From Marvania coccoides (lineage: Eukaryota; Chlorophyta; Trebouxiophyceae; Chlorellales; Chlorellaceae), in NCBI GenBank assembly GCA_963854735.1, contig OY978105.1:496001-560000 (forward strand): a stretch of 64,000 nucleotides of DNA, in the 5' to 3' direction. Shown piece by piece: positions 51,520-61,176 of the stretch (positions are counted from its first letter, which is position 1; each line of letters opens with the position of its first letter). A program made the position numbers and the translations under genes. The notes under the pieces were generated by a model. The model did no database searches and was not told the DNA's origin. It saw only the letters and a program-made list of their open reading frames with translations.

Positions 51520-54500
51520 TCACCGTCGTGTCTGCTCAGAGTGGGTAGCGCTGATATTGTTGACACGGTTCATCGTCAGAGGCGCGTTTTGGGCGAGAGG
51601 AGTAGCATCACCCGCGGGCGGTGCCGCCGCCTGAGCCGCCCTCAGCGCAGGAACAGAGAAATCAGAGGAGCGTGGCAGCGATGGGCCCATCAAGGAGTTA
51701 AAAGACCCGAAAACTATTCCGTCCATCGCGTTTCCGTCGCCCCCACCAGCAGCACCGCCAACGCCAGCAGTCGGCTGCATTTGCTCTGCAGAAGCGAATC
51801 TTCCTGAGAGCGCTGCAGCAGAAGTGGCGCTGAGTGTGAGGGCGGGAGCTGCGGAGAACGGCTGGCTGATGGGAATGTTTAAAGGGAGATGGGACAGCTG
51901 CTGGTGCTGCTGGATTTCCTTTTGTTGTGTCTGCCCCCGCTGAGGGGTCTCTGCTTGGACTGTGCCATGATGAAATGCCAGAGGCAGCGGCGCAGCGCTC
52001 GTGAAGGCATCCGTAGATGCAGGTGGGGGAGGAGCAAGAGCTGCAGGAGCCACTGTAGCAGTCCCTTGAGGCAGGAGAATTTGAATTGCGGGCAGAGGCG
52101 CGGTCACATTCGCAGGCACAGCATTATGCATCGTGATGGGCATCACAGCAGGCTGCTGCATGGTGCAAACAGCTGCCACAGTCGGTTGTGGGTTAACTGT
52201 CAGCAGCGTGAGATGTTCATGCTGCGCATGCTGCGCTGCCATTGGTTGCATGCCCAGCAGAGGGTAGCCGGTGTGCACAGACGCGGAGACTACTGGTGCC
52301 CCAGGCACCGCCCCGACATTCAAGGTTTGCGGCTGCATCGGCGACCGTGGCGGCAGCAGCGCCGCTGCGCCCGCTGCCAGCTCCTGCAGAGCCTCCAGGT
52401 CGGGCCTCAGCTGCGACTGAATGCGCTGAAAAATGGATTCCTCACCCCCGCTGGCTGCTGCAGCTGCAAAAGTCCCCTCTGCCGCAGCGGGCGCACCGTT
52501 TTGAATGCCGCCGCCGCCCCTGGAGGCTGGAAAATGCATGGGAACCGCGGCAGGTATGTTCCCCACCAAATTGGACGCATTTCTGTCGCAGTTGGCGGTC
52601 TGAATGATGATGCCCGCGCCTTCTAGAGTTGCAACAGCGGCCATGGCCGCAGCCGCAGCTTCGGTGGCTCTTGGCAGCTCCTGCGCGCGCCGCGGCGGCG
52701 GTTGAGCCATGTTGGGTTGTGCCTGCAGGGGCACTACGCCTTGCAGCACCGCCATCGTGTTTACCGCGGCCTGGGCTGCCGAGAAAGAAATTTGTCGGGA
52801 GGCAAAATTTTGAGCAGGCAGCGGATGCTGAGGTGGACGGGGGGCCACCGGCGGGCGGCTCACGCTCCAAGGAACAGATACAGCACCCGCGTGAGGAGCA
52901 AGCGGAAGGCTAGGCGGCTGCAGCTGAGGCTGTGCATTAGGTCCGCTGTTGCCGTTCAGATCGAAATATACGGCGCTCTGCTGCTGGAAGAGGGGCGGGG
53001 GAGGCTGCTGCGCGGCATGTGGGGCGACCGTGCGCATCTGGGGTCCTACATGAAAAAAGACTGGCTGCGGTTTCGGCTGCGACGGGGGCGGCAGCGGCGG
53101 CGGCGGCGGCGAGAGCTGCCTTAATGCATAGCCCGACTCATCCAGCAATTCTCGCAGCTCCGCAGCGACGCTGTCGTGTGTGTCCATGGGCACCGCCTCC
53201 AGCCGTTCTTCCTGCGCTCCCGTCGCGCCGCCAGCAGCCTCCCCCAGCAGCACCTGCTGATTCTTGATGGGGCGCAGCGTGGGAAAATCACGCACAGCAG
53301 GCGCATCAGGTGCGCGCTCTTCCATGTGCGCGTCTTCCGCAGCGAGCACCGCAGCTGTGGCGGCGGCGGAGGCCACAGCAGCGCGGCGGGTGACTCTGGC
53401 TCCTGCAATGCCGGTCGGTGGAGATTTGAGGTCTGAGGATTGGCGTCGGGAGGCCGAGCGGGGGTTTCTGCTCCTCCACTCAGCGTACACCGCCTTGCCG
53501 GCTTCGCTTAGGTTGATGTAGGGCTGCTGCTGCTCCTTGGGGAGAGCATTCCACTTCTGCAGGAGGAATTACCAAGACGAAGTTATTAGAATTAATTACA
53601 AAGGAGATAATATGGCATATGGGGGTTCGATTGAGCTTTACCTGGGCAGCGAGCTTACTGATCTTGCTAGCAGCCAGCTTGGGCTCGTCGAGCCGCTGCG
53701 GGATGGAGAAAAAGAAAGAACGAGTGGGAAGAAATGAAATGACGGCAATACATTCATGGAATTTCTCGCCTTGCGCTCCTCCTTGAAGTCCTCCAGGTAG
53801 TAGAGAAAAGGCCTGCAGGAAAGTTGGCGGCAGCACGATTCTTATTATAGGCCAATACATGCAAATCAATACACATTGGTGTTTTGCGTCATTTCATTAG
53901 TGCAGCAATACATTCGAGGGTCGTATTGGGGTATTGCTGTCAACCGAATTGACGAGAGAGCGCCTCTCTTGCAATTAATCTGGACACCGCAAATATACAA
54001 CAAAATGCTCAGCAAACGAGCCGCTCACCCTCTTCCTTTGGGCGGCGGCGCGTCAGACTCTGCCTCAGCGCCCGAGCCGTCCTCTCCCTTCGCTCTTTCC
54101 CGCGATTCCTGCATGCGCGCGCTCTCCGCTGCGTGCCGCTCCTGCGGAACACAATTAATAACGCACGTGCATCATATCAATACACGTGTCTAATTAAAAA
54201 TAAACGTTCATCGAATAAATAGAGCAAATTTATTAGGTAGAATGTTAACTACCTGCGCCTCTCTGCTCATGTGCTGGTAGCGTTCCCGCTGCTCCTCAGC
54301 CAGCTGCACCCACGCGCGCCGCCCAGCCTCTTCTGCCTCCTCCAGGCTGGATCCCACTGCTTTCTCTTGGTCGGGCAGCACCGCCGCAGCCTTGCCCATG
54401 CGATACTCGTCCAAGAAGAACCAGAAGGCAGCTGTAGAAAAAGTTAAATAAAATTCAATTAAATGGGGGCAAGTACGTAATTAAAATATAACAATTGACA

Positions 54501-55036
54501 AAACAATTTGCGCTGTAAATTTTTATTTCGGTAAGGAGTCAATGCTTGCAAAAAATTAAAGCGTAATACAAAAAGAAGAGCTCACTTTTTGGCCCGGCAG
54601 TTGATGCAATCCGAGGCTTCCCCCTCCTTTGCCGCTTCGTCTCCGGCGACTGCGGCTTTGCCTCTACCTCCGTCTCGCCCCCTGAGCTGCTGGAGGCGTC
54701 ACTGATGGTATCATCATCTCCACTTACGCTGCTGCCACTCTCAAAATCGCCGTCGCTGAAGTCCTCAGAAACAGCGGTCTCCATGTCGTGCCGCGCGGAA
54801 GGCCTGGGTTGCAGCGCCTCTCGGCTGTTGGCGCCCTGAATGGCGGCTAAAGCGGCAGAGCTACTGCCGTTTTGAGGCTCTGGAGACGCTGATAAAGCAA
54901 GGCTGCTGGTTGGCCCGGAAGCGGCGTTCCGCGCATGCGGCGGGCTCAGCGCGGGAGGAGAGGGGTCTTGTGAGAGGTGGGGGGCCTGGTGGTGTGCGTG
55001 GCCGCTGCCCAGACTGGATTGACGGCTGTTTGGCAT
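51520..55036 (-). CDS. Double HMG-box protein with long disordered tail, 958 aa
   Basis: Exons 55036-54586, 54431-54253, 54141-54029, 53812-53770, 53695-53642 and 53556-51520. Intron 4 has a GC donor (AAG|GCGAGA). HMG boxes bend DNA. Box 1 lies at about residues 151-210 (Phe-Trp-Phe-Phe-Leu-Asp-Glu-Tyr, then Trp-Val-Gln-Leu, Tyr-Gln-His-Met-Ser). Box 2 is spread over exons 4-6, two of them only 43 and 54 nt (Pro-Phe-Leu-Tyr-Tyr-Leu-Glu-Asp-Phe, then Lys-Trp-Asn-Ala-Leu-Pro, Tyr-Ala-Glu-Trp). The N terminus is acidic with Ser runs and a basic cluster. The last 640 residues are Pro/Gln/Ala-rich and disordered, like activation or scaffold regions. A chromatin or transcription role is inferred. 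Confidence 0.75.
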
Positions 55037-56650
55037 GGTGATCTTGCTGCTCTAAATATCGTCGCAGGGAGGGGTTTGGGGACAGCGGGCGATGCAGTAT
55101 GACAAATAACGTTGCGATATTGATATAATGTGTGCAAAAACAATCGGAAATGGCGGTTTATGGAGTTTTGTCAGTCATTAAATAGGTTAGGATTTGTTGG
55201 GTGGCTCGCTCTCCCCGTGAGTGTAAGAGCAGGAAAACCGCTTATAAAAATTAATGGAGTGGTTATGTTATGTATATTATTGCAGCATCAAGAGCTCGCT
55301 GAAAGTTGCCAAAAATGGTCACTAAAATATCATTTTCCAACAGCTCCTTCATTGCGCCTCTAGTTTATAAATGAATTGTTCATTTGAATGTAAATACACC
55401 TTTACATGGGCCTCCAATGAGCCTGAAGGAGTGCAGGCCTGGCATGCTGCATTTTTCTCTGGGAAGAAGTGAGGGTTTTTTTAATTCATTTTATTCAAGC
55501 GCAGAGTCTAGGATATTAGCCGAGGGACGATTCCATGTAACTGAATCTGTCGACAGCTTTTACATTTTGAATGTATGCAGCACCGCCGGTGGCCACCTTC
55601 GCCGACTACCGCCTGCTTTTCTTTTGGTTGTTTACTGCACTGCGACGTCGGATGCTTCACTTCCCCGTGGTATCGTAGTCTCTATCGGACGGGTACAAAT
55701 GGCGGGTGCCACATTTCCAGTGAGCACACCGGGTAGTACACCATAAACCCTTAAGCCAGGGGTTGAGTGACCGCTGTAGATGGGAGGGGTGCTGGGCGGG
55801 CCAGCATTGCCCAAGCGCGAACCCCAAACCGGACGGGCCGTTTGCCGTCCGGAGAGTCCTGCTTTCCCCAATTTTTTTTTTCCTCTTTCTTTTATTCATG
55901 TCGGTCGCGCCGGTGGGGGACTCAGAAAGACAGGGGCCAGAGTCTTACATTGTGGGCGACGGTGCGGTATCGGCGTAATGCTGTATCCGTACGCCCCCAG
56001 TACCTGAGGTTGATCCCACGGATGGAAGGGGGTACTCCGCCTTACTGTGGCGGGGTGAGTGGCACGTCGGCTTGCACCAACCTTGGTAGTAGACGTTACA
56101 ACCATATGTAAAACCTCCAAACCTCCAAACCTCTAGTTACCTTTCTCCCCCAAGGTCTCAGCACAAAGATATCGTCGCAGTGGACTTTAAATTAACGGTG
56201 GGGATACATAACGATTCGTATGCTGGCTGCGGTAGCCTGGCAAATAATAACCAACCTGGGGGCGCCCTCAGGCCTGTTGGAGCGGACTGTATTGGTTGCT
56301 CTCTTTCATTTATGGGCTTTATTCCATGGAAATTCCGAAAGAGAAAAAAAAAGTGAGCATATGCCCAACATCAGTGTCGCATCCGCTGCAATGCTAAAAA
56401 ATGCCCATCATGGGCGCCAGCTCATCCTCCTGGGTCCAGCTCTGCCAAAAGGGGGATTCTTGAGGTACAGGTTTGCAGCATTATTCGAAGTGCAGAACTC
56501 AAATTAAATTTATTCTTGAAATCAAATTTAACGTGTGCTCTTCATAAACTCGGCCCCCTCCGCGGCAGAAAAAAAATATATCAATCGAGGTCATACAAGC
56601 AAAATCTCACACGTTCTCGCACCTCGGAACACCAATTATCGCGTGTCGGA
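55037..56650. other. Gene-free interval with SINE-like copy, about 1.6 kb
   Basis: Apart from the repeat at 55950-56132 I find no gene. The frame from 55384 to 55746 is open but without family features, and lies in ordinary AT-balanced DNA. The last 300 bases are the 5' flank of the kinase gene. Confidence 0.4.
55950..56132 (+). repeat. Dispersed SINE-like repeat, copy 3
   Basis: Nearly identical to copy 2 and extending about 20 bases further 5' in common with copy 1 (TGTGGGCG, then GGTGCGGTATCGGCGTAATG). It has the tRNA-like B box (GGTTGATCCC), the GC hairpin and an ACCTCCAA tandem tail of about three units. Confidence 0.75.
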
Positions 56651-58561
56651 ATGAAGTCCTTCATTAACCGCCCCGAGGATGTGGTCCCGGAGGCTATTGA
56701 GGGCCTGGTCGCTTCCGTGCCTCACCTCAATCGATTAGATGGCTTTCCCTCATGCAAAGTGGTGTACAACCTAAACCACGATGGCGACAAAACCGTCGCG
56801 GTTATCTCCGGCGGCGGCTCAGGGCACGAGCCCTTCGCGGGAGGGTACGTCGGCGACGGCCTCTTGGCTGCGGCAATAGCTGGAGACGTCTTCGCCGCAC
56901 CGCCAGAGGACGCGGTGCTGGCCGCCATCCGCCAGGTCACCGGCAAAGCGGGCTGCCTGCTGGTGTTCAACAACTACACCGGCGACCGCCTCACGTTTGG
57001 AGCGGCGGCAGAGCGAGCAAAAGCCGAAGGTCTCACTGTTGACATAGTGGTGATAGCTGACGACTGCGCCCTGCCAGACAAGCCCGTGGTGGGCCGGCGC
57101 GGCATAGGGGGCTGCGTGCTTGTCCTGAAAGTGGCGGGCGCTGCAGCGGCGGCGGGGAAGAGCCTGGAAGAGACTCGGGCGCTGGCTGAGAAAGCTGTGG
57201 CGTCCGTGGGCACAATGGCGTGCGCGCTGACCACGGCCAACCTCCCTGGCCACAAAAACGAGCATTCCAGCAGGCTGGGTGAGTAGTACCCTCTCTTTTT
57301 TAAAATTGATTTCACTCCCGTGTGTTAGTTTCGAACAACGTTTCGAACAACTTTCAGCCTTCTCAACTTGCTTCTTCAACTCGTACTCTTTCTTACATTC
57401 ATCTATATTTTTTAAATTTGTTCTTCAGGCGAAAATGAGATGGAAATGGGGATGGGACTGCACGGCGAGCCTGGCGCAAGCCGCGAGGCGCTGCGTCCCA
57501 TTGACGGCATCGTAGCGGACTTGGTGGACCGCGTGGGGGGGCGGACGACCTCCTCCTCCCCCTCCAGCCCCATCACGCCCTTCCTGCGGGTCGATCCAGG
57601 CGAGCGCGTGGCCCTCCTTGTGAACAACCTCGGTGGGTCGACGGTGCTCGAAATATCAGTGGCAACGCGCGCTGCTGTGCGTGCTGTGACTCAGGGGCTC
57701 GGCGCGGCGCTAGAGCGGGTGTTTGTGGGGCCGCTGGTGACCTCATTGGACATGAAAGGGCTGAGCGTGTCGCTCATGAAGCTGGGGGGCGCTGGAGAGG
57801 AGGAGCTGACGGCGGCGTTGGATGCGCCGACCTCCGCGCCCGCCTGGACGCGCCACGGGGGCGTGTACGTTGCTGATAAAGTCCCCGCCCCCATCCCAAG
57901 CGGCCCCGCCACTGGAACTGCCCAGAGTTTTGCAGCAGTGGAGGGCGGGGAGCCAAAGCTTGATGCAGCTGCGGCGGCGAAAGCTGGGCAATGCATTGAG
58001 GCGGCGTGCCGTGCACTGGAGGCCGCGCAAGCGGAGTTGGACGCGTTGGATGCGAAGGTAGGCGACGGGGACTGCGGTTCCACGCTGGCGAGGGGTGCTG
58101 CCGCTGTGCGTGCTGCGCTGCCTTCTTTTCCGCTGGAAAGTCCGGCCGCCGTGGCCTTCGTCATCGCCAACAATGTGGGCACAAACATTGGGGGCTCCTC
58201 CGGCGCCATTTTCAAGATTTTCTTCACCGCCGCCGCCTCGGAGCTCCGGGGGCAGAAGCAGCTTTCGTACGGCGGCGCGCTGGCGGCGGGGGCGGCGGCG
58301 GTCAGCAAGTACGGCGGCGCCTCTGCAGGGGATCGCACCATGCTGGATGCGCTGTTCCCTGCGGCCGAGGCGCTGCAGGCTGGCAGCGACGCTGCGGCTG
58401 CGGCGGCAGCGGCGGCAGCGGGCGCTGAGGCCACCAAAGAGATGGTTGCTCACGCGGGGAGGTCTGTGTACGTGCCTGAGGCTGCTGTGAAGGGGGTGGC
58501 TGACCCTGGGGCTGTGGCGGTTGCCCGGTGGTTGGGGGCTGTGGCGGAGGTTCTCAAGTGA
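56651..58561 (+). CDS. DAK1: Dihydroxyacetone kinase (DhaK-DhaL fusion)
   Basis: Exons 56651-57278 and 57429-58561 (GT-AG, phase 1) give 586 aa, normal for ATP-dependent eukaryotic enzymes. It phosphorylates dihydroxyacetone in glycerol use and detoxification. The DhaK half has Gly-Gly-Gly-Ser-Gly-His-Glu-Pro with the catalytic His near 59 and Gly-Leu-His-Gly-Glu-Pro-Gly with the substrate-binding His near 221. The DhaL half has the Mg-ATP Asp cluster in Lys-Val-Gly-Asp-Gly-Asp-Cys-Gly-Ser-Thr and Gly-Gly-Ser-Ser-Gly-Ala-Ile-Phe. An Ala-rich run lies near 558-575. No targeting peptide is evident, so it is probably cytosolic. Confidence 0.9.
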
Positions 58562-59067
58562 GATTGGCTAGTTGTTCGTGCTGCTGTGCATAACATTAGA
58601 AATCGACGGTGTTGTACTTGGCATTTAGCTGGCCAATAAGAAATGTAAAGTGAAAAATCTGAAATAGCGGCGGCGGACGGGAAACTGCTGCATGTTCAAG
58701 ACAAGAACACCGCGCTGCCCCCCCGAAAATGATAGTATAGTATTTCGCCTGGTGGTCTGGTGCCATGCAAATCCATTGGGTATCTCTGCAATCGTATATA
58801 TTTGTTTGGCGTACGTCAAAATTCCTGCTGCCATTTTTTTGTTTTGGTCGGCTGAATCAGCCTCCCCACCCCCGAGGGCGGGTGTCAGGAAAACGGGTAA
58901 TGGCAGCCTGCACGATGCAAAACCTGTAATTATATCCCATTGTTTGTTTCTGGCAGCGACGGACCGACCCCAAACTCGTTCAGTAGCATGCACTTTGAAC
59001 AAACCAATCTTTAATAAATCTGCCAGTTTGACGCCGAAAATTCGTGTCCTTGCTGACTTCTGGGGCC
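58562..59067. other. Gene-free interval
   Basis: About 505 bases between the kinase stop and the hydrolase start. I see no gene. Confidence 0.45.
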
Positions 59068-60342
59068 ATGAATCGCAGTAGTAGCATGTTACAAGGGGGT
59101 TTCGCCGCTGTAAGCGCCCTCCCCCGCCAGCTGAACTCCCTTTGCCCCATGAAGATCGACGCATTGCGCCAAAGAGCTGCATTGCCGCAGGTGCGCCTTC
59201 ACCTTCGCTGTCTACTCTCTACATCCACCATTTACACCTCAACCAGCCCTGCAAACACTCCTCTAACCCTCTCCACCCTCCATTACTCTCAGGCTCAGCT
59301 GCGCACCGCCACCGCCCCGGTGCTCAACATCTCCCAGCTCGATCGCGCCGCCGCCGCGCCCTCCCGCACCTCCCCGGTGCCCGCGCGGACCCCCGCTTAC
59401 CTTCCGCAGGAGCCAAAGCCCCTGCTAGCCCACGAGATCGTCAAAGGAGCGCTGGTCCGCTACTCCACCAACGCCTCTGTAGAATCGCGGCCTCCCCCCA
59501 CTGCAGTGCTCGTGCACGGCATCCTCGGGTCCCGCCGCAACATGCAGTCTTTTGCACGCCGCTTAGTGGAGGGTTTTCCCTCGTGGCAGGTCGTTTTAGT
59601 GGACCTGCGGTGCCATGGCGATTCCGCCCCCCTCACTCCCGCCCTCCCTGAGCCGCACTCCGTGGACGCAGCGGCCGGGGACGTGCTGCGCCTGCTGTCC
59701 GCCCTCAAGCTCTTCCCGGAGATCCTCATAGGCCACTCGTTCGGCGGGAAGGTCGTTATGAGCATGGCACATCAGTTCGGGAAGTCAGTGCGGCGCCTCC
59801 CGCGCCCCGTGCGGGTGTGGGCGCTGGACTCACTCCCGGGGCAGGTCCGCTCAGGTGAAATGGGGGCTGCAGACCGCCCCGCAGACCTCATTACCACCCT
59901 TCAGCGCATCCCGCTGCCAATCACTTCTCGAGCCGATTTAACCACCCGGCTGGAGGCTGCAGGCTTCTCCGCGCCGGTGGCGGGCTGGGCGGCCACCAAC
60001 CTGACGCCCGTGAGCCCCGCCCACCGGGAGCTGGGCTTCACGTGGTCGTTTGACTTGGACGGCATCGCTCAGATGTATCGCTCTTACGAGGACACGGACC
60101 TGTGGCCGCTGCTGGCGGCGCCAGCGGAGGGGGTGCAGCTAGCGTTTGTGAAGGCGGAGCGGTCGACGTTCCGGTGGGGGGGCTGCGACGAGGAGAGGAT
60201 TCGGGCGCTTGGCCATCCCGTCCACGAGCTGCATAACAGCGGCCACTGGGTGCATACCGACAACCCTGACGGGCTGTTTGACATCCTGGCGCCCAGCTTT
60301 GGCGGAAACGTGGATCTGCACCTGCAGAGGTTGCGCCAGTAG
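59068..60342 (+). CDS. Organelle-targeted alpha/beta hydrolase
   Basis: Proposed exons 59068-59190 and 59293-60342 give 390 aa. The 102-base interval 59191-59292 has GT and AG ends and a pyrimidine-rich interior like other introns here, but it is open and divisible by three, so retaining it would give 424 aa. The hydrolase fold shows Val-Leu-Val-His-Gly-Ile-Leu-Gly-Ser (oxyanion loop), Leu-Val-Asp-Leu-Arg-Cys-His-Gly, the nucleophile elbow Gly-His-Ser-Phe-Gly-Gly, and the catalytic His in Gly-His-Trp-Val-His. It resembles bacterial YbfF-type esterases and their plant plastid relatives. The N terminus is Arg/Ser/Leu-rich with few acids. Substrate unknown. Confidence 0.85.
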   Translation: MNRSSSMLQGGFAAVSALPRQLNSLCPMKIDALRQRAALPQVRLHLRCLLSTSTIYTSTSPANTPLTLSTLHYSQAQLRTATAPVLNISQLDRAAAAPSRTSPVPARTPAYLPQEPKPLLAHEIVKGALVRYSTNASVESRPPPTAVLVHGILGSRRNMQSFARRLVEGFPSWQVVLVDLRCHGDSAPLTPALPEPHSVDAAAGDVLRLLSALKLFPEILIGHSFGGKVVMSMAHQFGKSVRRLPRPVRVWALDSLPGQVRSGEMGAADRPADLITTLQRIPLPITSRADLTTRLEAAGFSAPVAGWAATNLTPVSPAHRELGFTWSFDLDGIAQMYRSYEDTDLWPLLAAPAEGVQLAFVKAERSTFRWGGCDEERIRALGHPVHELHNSGHWVHTDNPDGLFDILAPSFGGNVDLHLQRLRQ

Positions 60343-61176
60343 GCGTGAAAGCCACAAATTGCATTTCTTGGAAACAACGAATGAGTGCCCTCCTGCTGAT
60401 TTTTGTCCTTTTGCATTCGAATTTTTATCCTTAAAGGGGGTGATGAGAGACCCTGCTGTCGTGGCGCCCCCAAACAGTACTGCTTTCTTTTTTCTTTGTT
60501 TTCTCTTCGAGTATTATGAATGATTCGAGCGTGTTTCATTAATTTTACCGAGTTCGATTGTTGAGAGCATGTTTGATTGCTGCAATTCTTTTCTGATTGA
60601 CGAGCGAGCGAACACCACACCATTCTTTTGTACTGTATTCTTATCATTTTTTCCTCTTGCTCCTTGCAGCTTCATGCTTTGCACTGCACATTGTTTTTTT
60701 ACTGGCCGCCCCTAATTCTTTCTTCTCCTCACTGTATATGGAACGTATTTACAACACTGGTCCGAATCGTCTAACTGTAAAAATAATGAATCATTAAGGA
60801 CGCGAGTGAATATCAATAGAAAGAGCTGAAGGCGGGCTGCTCCAGGAAACCAAGGTGGTTGATGAAAAATTTGATTAAAGTGGGGAAGAAACGCAATACA
60901 CAGAGATTTTTGAATTTCGCATTACTAGAAAGTAGAAGGAGCTGCGGTCTGGGCAGCGTGAAGAGAACGTTTTTTTTGAAAAATAAATAAAGAGTTTGCA
61001 TCGGAGAGGAGGGATATGGGAGGGAGGAAGATCTCGGATAAGGACCACCCAACCGATGGGGAAAAAAACAGAAACAAGCACACACAGGCGCATACTAATT
61101 TTTAATTTAAACATTCACCACAATCCCCTTCATTTTCAATAATTTAGCGCCTAGGCCAGCTGACTAGGCGTCTGCC
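60343..61176. other. Gene-free convergent interval
   Basis: About 830 bases of T-rich and A-rich 3' flanks. I see no gene. Confidence 0.45.

Noticed and set aside
55384..55746. 120-codon plus-strand frame upstream of SINE-like copy 3
   Set aside because: No recognisable motif, no GC rise typical of exons here, and no splice partners.
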